NCBI GenBank assembly: GCA_035518635.1
Contig: DATIXI010000039.1
Span: 1 to 64,000 of the forward strand
From: AC-32 sp035518635
GTDB lineage: Bacteria; Actinomycetota; Thermoleophilia; Gaiellales; Gaiellaceae
DNA length: 64,000 nucleotides
Reading direction: 5' to 3'
Positions within the stretch are counted from its first letter, which is position 1, and each line of letters starts with the position of its first letter. The notes beneath the pieces were generated by a model. The model made no database searches, was not told the origin of the DNA, and saw only the letters and a program-made list of their open reading frames with translations. Made by a program: the position numbers and the translations under genes. This document shows positions 15,354 through 22,767 of the stretch, one piece after another.

Positions 15354-16990
15354 CGTGCCTGCTCCGCCTGGACGGCCGCGATGAACTCCTCGCCGCCGAG
15401 CATGCGCCGGATCTCCTCAGCCCGCTCTGCCTCGTCGAGAGGCTCGATTCGCGTGTGCGTCGGATCGCCGGGCACCTTCTCGACCCGGAAGTGGCGATCG
15501 GCGAGGCTGGCGATCTGCGGCAGGTGGGTGATCGTCACGACCTGCGCACGCGACGCCAGGCGGCGAAGCGTCTCGCCGACGGCGTGCGCCGTCTGCCCTC
15601 CGATCCCGGCGTCGATCTCGTCGAAGACCATCGTCTCTCCTCCGCCGACCGCGGCGATCGCCAGCGCGATCCGCGAGAGCTCTCCGCCGGACGCGGTCTC
15701 GGCCACCGGCGCGAACGGCAGTCCGGGATTCGGTCGGATCAGAAAGGCGACTTCGTCGGCACCCGTCGGTCCGGTGGCCGCGGGCCGCAGATCGACGCGA
15801 AACTCGCCCTCCCCAAGGCCGATGCCCTTCAGCTCCGCCGCCACCGCCTCGGCGAACGGCTCCGCTGCCTGTTCGCGCGCCTCGCGGAGTAGGGACACGA
15901 GGCCCTCGACTCGCTTCTCTGCCGCGAGCAACGTCTCGGCCGCAGCAGCGAGCAGGTCCGCTCCTCCGTCCACGGCAGCTATCTCCGTTCTCGCCTCCGC
16001 CGCGCGTTCGAGGAGCTCCTCGTAGGTCGTGCAGCCGAACCGCCGCCTTGCCTCGGCGATCCTCTCGAGCTCGCCCTCGACGTGCTCGAGCCGGTCCGGC
16101 TCCGCCTCGAGCGACGAGAGGAACACGCGGAGATCCGAGGCCGTCTCGCGAAGCCGCATCTCGGCGTCTCGCAACTCGGCCGCGGCCAGCTCGAGCTCGG
16201 GCGCGAGCTGTTCGACGGGCGCTAGCGCCTGGCCGGCAAGCGCCGTCAGCCCGGCGGCGCCCTCGCCTTCCTCGGGTGAGATCGCCTCCCCCGCAGCCGC
16301 GATGCCGGCCGCCAGCTCGGTGACGTGGCGCAGGCGCTCCCGCTCCCCTCTGAGGGACTCCTCCGCATTCGGTTCGAGCCCCTCCGTGTCCTCGACGAGC
16401 GCGCGGAGCTCGGCGAGTCTCGTCTCGGCGGCGGCGACCCCGTGCGTGAGCTCCTCGTGGCGGTTCCGCGCTGCCCCCAGCTCGCGCCAGGCAAGCCTGA
16501 GCTCCGAGCGGCGCTCCGCCTGCTCCTCTCCGGCGAACGAGTCGAGGAGGTCGAGCTGGTACGAGGCACGGGCGAGACGACGCTGCTCGAACTGGCCCGA
16601 CATGGCGATCAGCCGCTCGGTCGCCGCGGCGAGATCGTCGCGCGCAGTGCCCCGGCCCCAGGCATAGGCCCGGGTTCGGCCGTCTGCGAAGACGCGGCGC
16701 GCAAGCACGAGGACGTCCTCGTCGTCGGGTTGTAGCTCGGCGAGCGGCCCCAGCCCCTCATCTTCCAGGAAGCCCGGCGGCGGCTCGAGCTCCGCTTCGA
16801 CGTACGCCTCCTCGCCATCGGGGCCGACGAACGAGTCGTCTCCGCGACTCCCGAGCAGGAGGCCGATCGCCTGCGCGAGGATCGTCTTGCCGGCGCCGGT
16901 CTCGCCGGTGATCGCGTTCAGGCCCGGCGCGAACGTGAGCTCTGCCTCGCGGATGAGAACGAGGTTTTCGATCCGGAGCCGGCGCAACAT
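15350..16990 (-). CDS. recN: DNA repair protein RecN
   Basis: RecN is an SMC-like ATPase acting in double-strand-break repair. From the ATG at 16990 the 546-residue protein begins MLRRLRIENLVLIREAEL, followed by the Walker A AITGETGAGKTILAQAIGL. A long coiled-coil middle (about residues 150-370, rich in E, A, L and R) follows, then the C-terminal ATPase half with signature TASGGELSRIALAIA, Walker B ETMVFDEIDAGIGG and THLPQIASLAD. An upstream in-frame GTG would add 15 residues outside the family N-terminus and is rejected. TAGCAT lies 7 nt before the ATG. Confidence 0.95.
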   Translation of the reverse strand: MLRRLRIENLVLIREAELTFAPGLNAITGETGAGKTILAQAIGLLLGSRGDDSFVGPDGEEAYVEAELEPPPGFLEDEGLGPLAELQPDDEDVLVLARRVFADGRTRAYAWGRGTARDDLAAATERLIAMSGQFEQRRLARASYQLDLLDSFAGEEQAERRSELRLAWRELGAARNRHEELTHGVAAAETRLAELRALVEDTEGLEPNAEESLRGERERLRHVTELAAGIAAAGEAISPEEGEGAAGLTALAGQALAPVEQLAPELELAAAELRDAEMRLRETASDLRVFLSSLEAEPDRLEHVEGELERIAEARRRFGCTTYEELLERAAEARTEIAAVDGGADLLAAAAETLLAAEKRVEGLVSLLREAREQAAEPFAEAVAAELKGIGLGEGEFRVDLRPAATGPTGADEVAFLIRPNPGLPFAPVAETASGGELSRIALAIAAVGGGETMVFDEIDAGIGGQTAHAVGETLRRLASRAQVVTITHLPQIASLADRHFRVEKVPGDPTHTRIEPLDEAERAEEIRRMLGGEEFIAAVQAEQAR

Positions 16991-16997
16991 TGCCTGG

Positions 16998-17003
16998 ATG
17001 CTA
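16998..17003 (-). promoter_or_regulatory. -10 hexamer for recN (leaderless)
   Basis: TAGCAT on the minus strand with 7 nt to the recN ATG. It opens the recN-steA unit after the 196-bp gap following nadK. Confidence 0.5.
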
Positions 17004-17084
17004 CGCCGAGATTCCCCGCGGGGCGACCCGCTCAAACAGCCGATTCCGCCCCGCGCCGGCCCCTAGATGTTCACGCGCGCCCCA

Positions 17085-17147
17085 GGGTGGGTGGGGGCTT
17101 GGGACGGTACCGGCCGGGCGGGCGCTCCGTGTGCCGATTGTGTGTCG
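17085..17147 (-). repeat. possible decayed copy (R5) of the dispersed repeat
   Basis: In the nadK-recN gap the plus-strand strings GGGTGGGTGGGGGCTT (17085-17100) and GTGCCGATTGTGTGTC (17131-17146) parallel GTGGGTGAGGGCTT and GTGCCGGATGTGTGAC flanking box A in copy R4, but with about 27 extra bases between them. Box B is not recognisable. The rest of the 196-bp gap shows nothing else. Confidence 0.3.
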
Positions 17148-17186
17148 ATTTCACACCGGTTTCATGCGCGGGCCTGACGGTGCGGG

Positions 17187-18008
17187 CTACGACCCGAAGA
17201 TTCGGCGGTACCGGCTGAAGAACGTACTCTCCGGAAGCGTTGCAAGCAGGCTGCGCTCCCCGGCCAGGCGCACGACCGCCGCCTCTCCCGGTGCGAGCTC
17301 GCGCACGCGGTGCCCGTCGACCAGGACCGTCGCAGCAACGTCCTCGGTCCTGTTCGCAATTTCGAGCGTGGACCCGCTCGCAACGACGAGTGGGCGCGCG
17401 TGCAGGGAGTGGGGCGCAACGAAGGTGACCGCCATCGCCTCGAGGCCCCAGACGAGAACGGGCCCGCCGTTCGAGAGGTTGTACGCGGTCGAACCAGACG
17501 GGGTCGAGCAGATCAGGCCGTCGCAGGGCTGCGAGCCGAGATCCTCGCCGCCGACGGCCCAGCCGAGCTCGATCATCCGCCCGAGCGTCGAGCTCGTGAC
17601 GACGACGTCGTTCACGGCCATCCAGCTCTCGCCGTCGGACTCGCACTCGAGCGCCGGGAGCTCGACCACGCGATAGTCGCCGCCGAAGGCGCGTCCGACC
17701 CCGTCCTCGAGCGCCTCGCCGTCACATGCCGCGAGAAAGCCGACGCGGCCGAAGTTGACCCCGAGCACCGGCACGCCGCTCCCGAGGAACCGCTTGAGCG
17801 CGCGCAGCATCGTCCCGTCCCCGCCGAGCACGACCGCCAGATCCGCATCCGCGACATCGCCGTGATCGCTCCCGAGCCCGTGCTTCTCGACCTCCTCGTC
17901 CGGGTACAGCAGCTCGACGCCTGCCTCGGCCGCGACCGCCTGGAGGCGCTCGAGCGCCGCCCCGATCGTGTCGGGCTTCCCGTGCGTGATCACGGCGGCT
18001 CGCTTCAC
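17187..18008 (-). CDS. nadK: NAD kinase
   Basis: Phosphorylates NAD to NADP. The 273-residue protein has the diacylglycerol-kinase-like fold: AVITHGKPDTIG at the N-terminus, the ATP/metal motif VVLGGDGTMLRALK near residue 60, GVNFGRVGFLA, the NAD-binding WMAVNDVVVTSSTLG, and the C-terminal CDGLICSTPSGSTAYNLSNGGP beta-prism domain. The GTG at 18008 begins VKRAAVITHGK, one base after the tlyA stop; longer in-frame starts would overlap tlyA by 37 nt. The tlyA-nadK-recN order is common in actinobacteria and Firmicutes. Confidence 0.95.
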   Translation of the reverse strand: MKRAAVITHGKPDTIGAALERLQAVAAEAGVELLYPDEEVEKHGLGSDHGDVADADLAVVLGGDGTMLRALKRFLGSGVPVLGVNFGRVGFLAACDGEALEDGVGRAFGGDYRVVELPALECESDGESWMAVNDVVVTSSTLGRMIELGWAVGGEDLGSQPCDGLICSTPSGSTAYNLSNGGPVLVWGLEAMAVTFVAPHSLHARPLVVASGSTLEIANRTEDVAATVLVDGHRVRELAPGEAAVVRLAGERSLLATLPESTFFSRYRRIFGS

Positions 18009-18009
18009 T

Positions 18010-18774
18010 TCAGCGGATTGCTTCGTCGATCCAGCTCTCGAGCTCATCGGGGATCTCCGGCTTCTCGCGGTTGACGAGGTGGAGGAAGAACTCCCGGTTC
18101 CCTTTCGGGCCGGGCAGTCCAGAGTCTACGACGCCCGTGACCTGCGCCCTCCACGCGACCGTCGCCGCGCCGACCTCCCACAAGACCCGCCGCCAGACAT
18201 CCGGGTCGCGGACCACTCCGCGGCGGGTCTCTCCTCGGCCGGCCTCGAACTGCGGCTTGACGAGCACGAGCGCCTCCCACCCTGGCGCCGCCAGCGCCAG
18301 GGCCGGCGGGAGCGCCGTGCGGACGCTGATGAAGGAGACGTCGCACGTCACGACCACCGGCGCGAACGGAAGCTCCCGCAGGTCGCGGACATTCGTCCGC
18401 TCGAGCACGGTCACGCGCGGATCAGCCCGCAGGCGCGGATGGAGCTGTCCGCGGCCGACGTCGAGCGCGATGACCCGCGCGGCGCCGCGCTGCAGCAACA
18501 CATCGGTGAACCCTCCCGTGGAGGCACCGACGTCGAGGCAGTCCCGCCCGGCCGGATCGACCCCGAGCGCGTCGAGGGCGTGCGCGAGCTTCTCGCCGCC
18601 GCGCGAGACGTACGGCGGAGGCGAAAGGACCGTGAGCTCGGCGGAGTCGTCCACCTGCTGGCCGGCCTTCTCGTATCCGGGAACGAGCCCGGCCAGGACG
18701 AGCGCCTGCGCCTGGCTGCGGCTCTCCGCGAGGCCGCGCTCGACGAGCAGCAGGTCCAGGCGCTTCTTCGCCAC
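18010..18774 (-). CDS. tlyA: TlyA family rRNA 2'-O-methyltransferase / hemolysin-type protein
   Basis: TlyA enzymes methylate ribose 2'-OH of cytidines in 16S and 23S rRNA. The 254-residue protein has an N-terminal S4 RNA-binding domain (KKRLDLLLVERGLAESRSQ) and an FtsJ/RrmJ methyltransferase domain with SAM motif CLDVGASTGGFTDVLLQRG near residue 75. Catalytic-type residues are seen in VTCDVSFISV and LVKPQFEAG, with a C-terminal Glu in GNREFFLHLV. It is placed 2 bp after the P1 peptidase and 1 bp before nadK. Confidence 0.92.
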   Translation of the reverse strand: MAKKRLDLLLVERGLAESRSQAQALVLAGLVPGYEKAGQQVDDSAELTVLSPPPYVSRGGEKLAHALDALGVDPAGRDCLDVGASTGGFTDVLLQRGAARVIALDVGRGQLHPRLRADPRVTVLERTNVRDLRELPFAPVVVTCDVSFISVRTALPPALALAAPGWEALVLVKPQFEAGRGETRRGVVRDPDVWRRVLWEVGAATVAWRAQVTGVVDSGLPGPKGNREFFLHLVNREKPEIPDELESWIDEAIR

Positions 18775-18776
18775 CG

Positions 18777-19748
18777 CTACGGGACAGCGTGCTCGGCCAC
18801 GGAGAGCACCGCGTCCCAGGCGAGCTCCGAGGCGACGACGCCGAGCGCGGTCGTATCGAGCAGCGGGTCGCTCTCCAGCCCCCCGGTCGAGACGGCGAAC
18901 AGCACGTCGCCGTCCTCGAGTGCGTGGAACGGCTGGATCGCTCGCGCCATCGAGGCGTGCACCTGACGGCCGAGAGTCCGCAGCTGCCGCTGGTCGAGCT
19001 GCAGGTTCGTGGCGACCACGGTCAGCGTCGTGTTCCCCGGGGGCGTGCGCACCGGGCGGCCGTCAGAGAGCCGCTCCTCGAGGCCCGGAACGAGGGAGCG
19101 CCGTAGTCCCCTCTCCGCGTCGTACTGGCCGAGGACGACCTCGCCCGACCGGTTCACGATCGCGCCGACCGCGTTGACGACCGTGAAGACGGCGACCTTC
19201 GTCTCCCCCACCTCTCGGAACGCGCCGCCCTGGCCGGCCGCCTCGCGCTGGTCGAAGTCGAACAGCTTCCCGACGGTCGCGGAGCGCCCGGCCCCGCGTG
19301 GGCCGAGCGGGAACACACCCGGGCGCGATGCCCGCAGCGCCGCGCGGCCGAGCTCCTTGTCCGGGTACACCGCGTTGTCCCGTGGCCCCCAGTCGTAGAC
19401 GATCGCACCGGCCACGATCGGGATCTCGAGCCATCCGATCCGGTACTCGCGCCTGGCCAGGTGCTCGGCCGCGACCCCCGCAGCGGCCTCCAGCCCGTAG
19501 AGCGAGCCACCCGCGAAACAGACGGAGTCGAGCAGGTCGTAGCCGGCGCCACTGACCCCCGGCGAGCCGCCGCGGACGTCGATGGAGGCCGACGCCCTGT
19601 CAAAGAAGGAGAAGACCGTGCAGCCGGTCGGCCCCTCGTCGTACTCGGCGACGCCGACCTCCAGGCCCGGGAAGTCGAAACGGAGCTCGGGCCCCTCGAA
19701 CGACGTGCGCGTGACGAGCTCCGCCGAATCGTTCGTGAGCCGCGCCAC
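18777..19748 (-). CDS. P1/S58 family peptidase (DmpA-like N-terminal nucleophile hydrolase)
   Basis: A 323-residue member of the DmpA/ornithine-acetyltransferase-like fold. Typical segments are VGVAEYDEGPTGCTVFSFF, SGAGYDLLDSVCFAGGSLYGLEAAAGV, PIVAGAIVYDW, GAGRSATVGKLF and KVAVFTVVNAVGAIVNRSGEVV. The probable autocleavage/nucleophile region is PPGNTTLTVVATNLQLD, where the residue after GN (Thr) would become the new N-terminus. Such enzymes are aminopeptidases or amidases; the substrate here is unknown. The GTG at 19748 is chosen because upstream sequence runs into ispA. Confidence 0.85.
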   Translation of the reverse strand: MARLTNDSAELVTRTSFEGPELRFDFPGLEVGVAEYDEGPTGCTVFSFFDRASASIDVRGGSPGVSGAGYDLLDSVCFAGGSLYGLEAAAGVAAEHLARREYRIGWLEIPIVAGAIVYDWGPRDNAVYPDKELGRAALRASRPGVFPLGPRGAGRSATVGKLFDFDQREAAGQGGAFREVGETKVAVFTVVNAVGAIVNRSGEVVLGQYDAERGLRRSLVPGLEERLSDGRPVRTPPGNTTLTVVATNLQLDQRQLRTLGRQVHASMARAIQPFHALEDGDVLFAVSTGGLESDPLLDTTALGVVASELAWDAVLSVAEHAVP

Positions 19749-19761
19749 AGCCGGCCTTCGA

Positions 19762-20541
19762 TCAGGACGTTCGAGCCGCGAGGCTCGACACGATCCCGCC
19801 AAGCACGGATGTGTCGGCCGGCACCGCGGCCAGCCGGGCCTGCGCGCGGTCCGCCGTCTCGTCCGCGAGCGCCCGTGCTCCCTCGGCGCCCCGCTCGCGG
19901 ACGTAGCCGTCCTCGTCGAGGATGTCGTCCACGATCTGGAAGAGCAGACCGACCTCCTCGGCGAACGCGCGCCAGGGCGCCTGCTCCCGCTCGGGAACCT
20001 CGGCGACCCAGAGCGCGCATGCAACCGCCGCGGAGAAGAGGCAGCCGGTCTTGAGGCGGTGCAGAGCGGCAAGGTCGTCGGCGCCGCCGGTGATGTCGAG
20101 GTACTGCCCGCCGATCATCCCCAGCGTCGCCTGCACGAGCTCGCGGGCGACCGCTGGGGTCGGATACGTCAGCGCGAGGCGGAGCGCCTCGGCCAGCAGC
20201 GCGTCGCCGGCCAGGATGCCGACCGCCTCGCCGTACTCGGCCCACGTGCTGGCGCGGCCCCGCCGGAGCCGGTCGTCGTCGAGCGCGGGAAGGTCGTCGT
20301 GGACGAGCGAGAAGTTGTGCACGAGCTCGAGCGCAGCCGCCGCCGGAAGGGCCGCTTCGGGCTCCGCGCCCGCGGCCTCGGCGGTCGCGAGGCAGAGAAC
20401 CGGCCTGACCCGCTTGCCGCCGCCCGCGAGCGAGTAGCGCAGCGACCGCTCCAGCCCGCCGAGCTCGGGCGTCAGCGCCAGCTCGTCAACGTACTGCTCG
20501 ACGAGCTCGAGCAGCTCCTGGGGCGAGCTGGGTGCGCTCAA
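19762..20541 (-). CDS. ispA: polyprenyl synthetase (farnesyl/geranylgeranyl diphosphate synthase type)
   Basis: Condenses isopentenyl diphosphate with allylic diphosphates. The 259-residue protein has LRYSLAGGGKRVRPVLCLAT (diphosphate binding), the first aspartate-rich motif VHDDLPALDDDRLRRG near residue 80, GDALLAEALRLALTYP, and the second motif FQIVDDILDEDGYV near residue 205. It is shorter than most (290-320) but no catalytic motif is missing. It starts with TTG overlapping the stop of the upstream small gene (TTGA). The neighbourhood with nusB and tlyA is the usual one for ispA. Chain length cannot be assigned with certainty. Confidence 0.9.
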   Translation of the reverse strand: MSAPSSPQELLELVEQYVDELALTPELGGLERSLRYSLAGGGKRVRPVLCLATAEAAGAEPEAALPAAAALELVHNFSLVHDDLPALDDDRLRRGRASTWAEYGEAVGILAGDALLAEALRLALTYPTPAVARELVQATLGMIGGQYLDITGGADDLAALHRLKTGCLFSAAVACALWVAEVPEREQAPWRAFAEEVGLLFQIVDDILDEDGYVRERGAEGARALADETADRAQARLAAVPADTSVLGGIVSSLAARTS

Positions 20542-20717
20542 CCGGCCTCCCGCTTCGCCTGCTGCAGCTGTGCCTCGACTTCCTTAGCGATCTCGGACAG
20601 CTCCTCGAGGATCCCGATCGCCTCGTCCGGGTCAGACGTCTGCTCGAGCCGCGCCCGCGTCTGCTCGAGCCGCTCGAGCAGCTTCTCGGCGTCCCTGAGC
20701 CGATCCTCGGCGCTCAC
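20538..20717 (-). CDS. small coiled-coil protein, possibly XseB-like
   Basis: A 59-residue, almost entirely helical protein (VSAEDRLRDAEKLLERLEQT followed by a second helix with EAIGILEELSEIAKEVEAQL). Its position directly before ispA is where exodeoxyribonuclease VII small subunit (xseB) is found in many bacteria, and two short amphipathic helices are what XseB looks like. No xseA lies in the window and the conserved family residues are not clear, so the XseB reading is tentative. GTG start; the stop overlaps the ispA TTG. Confidence 0.6.
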   Translation of the reverse strand: MSAEDRLRDAEKLLERLEQTRARLEQTSDPDEAIGILEELSEIAKEVEAQLQQAKREAG

Positions 20718-20724
20718 GCGATGC

Positions 20725-21105
20725 TCACGCTGCTCGCTCCTTCACGATCCGGCCGAGTATGCCGTTCACCAGGCGACCGGCGTCCTCGGAGGAGTACCGC
20801 TTGGCGAGAGCAACCGCCTCGTTGATCGCAACCTCCAGAGGCACCTCGCCGCGGTCGAGCTCCAGGATCGCGAGCCGCAGGATGTTGCGCTCGAGCGCGC
20901 CGAGTCGGTCGGCGGGCCATTCGTCGGAGGCCTCGGTGATCCGACGGTCGAGCTCCTCGTGCTCCGCGACCACCGCCTCGGCGAGCTCGCGGGAGTACTC
21001 GTTCACCTCGCCCTCGTAGAGCGAGGCGAGCTCCTGGCCGGTCACGTCCCACTGGTACAGGAGGACGAGCGCCGTGCGCCGCGCCGCCCGCCGACCGCCG
21101 CCCAT
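20725..21105 (-). CDS. nusB: transcription antitermination factor NusB
   Basis: NusB binds boxA RNA with NusE/S10 and promotes antitermination of rRNA operons. The 126-residue all-helical protein shows the family pattern RRAARRTALVLLYQWDVTG, ALERNILRLAILELDRGEVP and the C-terminal INEAVALAKRYSSEDAGRLV block followed by NGILGRIV. The ATG overlaps the stop of the Asp23 gene (TGATG). Together with efp, accBC and Asp23 upstream this is a classic Gram-positive/actinobacterial order. Confidence 0.95.
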   Translation of the reverse strand: MGGGRRAARRTALVLLYQWDVTGQELASLYEGEVNEYSRELAEAVVAEHEELDRRITEASDEWPADRLGALERNILRLAILELDRGEVPLEVAINEAVALAKRYSSEDAGRLVNGILGRIVKERAA

Positions 21106-21410
21106 CAGCTGATCTCCTCCACGCTGACGTCCACGCGCTCCACCTCGAGGCCGCAGGTGGCCACGACCGCCGCAGCGACCCGCTCCTGAACCGTGCGCGC
21201 GGTCTCGGAGGCGACGCGACCGTGGTGGACCGCGAGCTCGAACGAGACGGAGGCGCGGCCGCCCCCGTGCGCGACCTCAACCGACCGCCTCGGCCGGCGG
21301 ACCGTCGCCCCGTCGACCGTCTCGGCGGCGCGCACGACGAGCCTCGTCAGTGCCCCGGGAGAGACCGTGATCGAGCCGCCGGCCCCATCCAGGACAAGCG
21401 GATCGGTCAC
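21105..21410 (-). CDS. Asp23/Gls24 family envelope stress protein
   Basis: A 101-residue Asp23/Gls24 (DUF322) protein: GGSITVSPGALTRLVVRAAE at the N-terminus, a basic-strand region, then SFELAVHHGRVASETARTVQ and CGLEVERVDVSVEEIS. Members are small alpha/beta proteins linked to envelope homeostasis, and they recur between accC and nusB in Gram-positive genomes, as here. The GTG at 21410 overlaps the accC TGA (GTGA) and the stop overlaps the nusB ATG, so all three are coupled. Confidence 0.85.
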   Translation of the reverse strand: MTDPLVLDGAGGSITVSPGALTRLVVRAAETVDGATVRRPRRSVEVAHGGGRASVSFELAVHHGRVASETARTVQERVAAAVVATCGLEVERVDVSVEEIS

Positions 21411-22765
21411 GAGCCCGTCAGCGCGGGCAGCGCGGCGCCGCCCTCCGCGAGGTAGCCCGTCGAGTAGTGGCCGGCCGCGAACCCCTCGCTGCGCAGGATC
21501 TCGATCGAGAGCTCGCGCGTCGTCGTGATGCCCTCGAGCTGAAGCTCGCCGAGAGCCCGCAGCGCCCGAGCGATCGCCTCGTCGCGCGTCTCGTCCCAGA
21601 CGATCAGCTTCCCGACGAGCGAGTCGTAGTGCGGCGGCACGACCATGCCCTCCTCGACGTAGGTGTCGAGCCGCACCCCGCCTCCGAGCGGCGGGCGGAA
21701 GCGCGTGATCCGGCCGGGTGTGGGCGCGAAGTCCCGCGCCGGGTCCTCCGCGTTCAGCCGGATCTCGATCGCGTGCCCGCGGCGGTCGGCGCGCCCCGTC
21801 CGCGTCAGGCGCTCGCCTGCGGCGATGTGGAGCTGCTCGCGAACGATGTCGATCCCGGTGACCAGCTCGCTGACCGGGTGCTCCACCTGGAGCCGCGCGT
21901 TCAGCTCGATGAAGTAGAACGACCCGTCCGGCCCGAGCAGGAACTCGAACGTGCCCGCGTTCCGGTAGTCGATCGTCTGACACGCTCGCTCCGCCGCGGC
22001 CTCCATCCGCTCCCGCGTCTCGGGTGTCAGGGCCGGCGACGGCGACTCCTCGATCAGCTTCTGGTGGCGGCGCTGGATCGAGCACTCGCGCTCGCCGAGT
22101 GTCAGCACGCCGCCCTGCCCGTCGGCGAGCACCTGGATCTCCACGTGTCGCGCCGGCGAGATCGCCTTCTCGAGGTACAGGCTGCCGTCACCGAACGCGG
22201 ACTCGGCCTCCAGCGCAGCCATCCCGAACGACGCCTCGAGCTCCTCCGGCCTCTCGACCAGCCGCATCCCCTTGCCGCCGCCCCCGGCCGAGGCTTTGAG
22301 GAGGACCGGGTAGCCGATCTCCACGGCGGCCGCCTTCGCCTCGTCTGCGGTGGTCGCCCCGTCGGTTCCGGGGACGATCGGCACGTCCGCCGCGCGCATC
22401 TCCGCCTTCGCCTGCACCTTGTCGCCCATGCGCGCCATGGTCGAGGCGCTCGGCCCGATGAAGACGAGGTCGTTGTCCACGCAGGCCTCGACGAACGCAG
22501 GGCTCTCGGCGAGGAACCCGAAGCCCGGGTGCACCGCCTCGCAGCGGGTCGTCGCCGCAGCGGCGATCAGGGACGGGATGCGCAGGTAGCTCTCGCTGGC
22601 CTGCGGCGGGCCGATGCAGACCGCGCGGTCGGCGAGCCGGACGTGGAGCGAGTCCTCGTCGGCCGTGGAGTAGACCGCGACCGCCTCGATGTCAGACTCG
22701 TGCAGCGCGCGGATCACGCGGACGGCGACCTCTCCGCGGTTGGCGACGAGCACACGGTTGAACAT
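21407..22765 (-). CDS. accC: biotin carboxylase
   Basis: ATP-dependent carboxylation of biotin on the carrier protein, first half-reaction of acyl-CoA carboxylase. The 452-residue protein has the N-terminal FNRVLVANRGEVAVRVIRAL, an ATP-grasp domain with the glycine-rich loop LLKASAGGGGKGMRLV near residue 160 and GSLYLEKAISPARHVEIQVL, the catalytic ELNARLQVEHPVSELVTGID, and the C-terminal GHAIEIRLNAEDP domain. It is immediately downstream (2-bp gap) of the biotin-carrier fusion it presumably carboxylates. Confidence 0.96.
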   Translation of the reverse strand: MFNRVLVANRGEVAVRVIRALHESDIEAVAVYSTADEDSLHVRLADRAVCIGPPQASESYLRIPSLIAAAATTRCEAVHPGFGFLAESPAFVEACVDNDLVFIGPSASTMARMGDKVQAKAEMRAADVPIVPGTDGATTADEAKAAAVEIGYPVLLKASAGGGGKGMRLVERPEELEASFGMAALEAESAFGDGSLYLEKAISPARHVEIQVLADGQGGVLTLGERECSIQRRHQKLIEESPSPALTPETRERMEAAAERACQTIDYRNAGTFEFLLGPDGSFYFIELNARLQVEHPVSELVTGIDIVREQLHIAAGERLTRTGRADRRGHAIEIRLNAEDPARDFAPTPGRITRFRPPLGGGVRLDTYVEEGMVVPPHYDSLVGKLIVWDETRDEAIARALRALGELQLEGITTTRELSIEILRSEGFAAGHYSTGYLAEGGAALPALTGS

Positions 22766-22767
22766 GC

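Noticed and set aside
6820..17156. GATTTCACAC shared by the ald and nadK-recN gaps as part of the repeat family
   Set aside because: It lies in opposite orientation relative to the repeat in the two gaps and is absent at the other copies.
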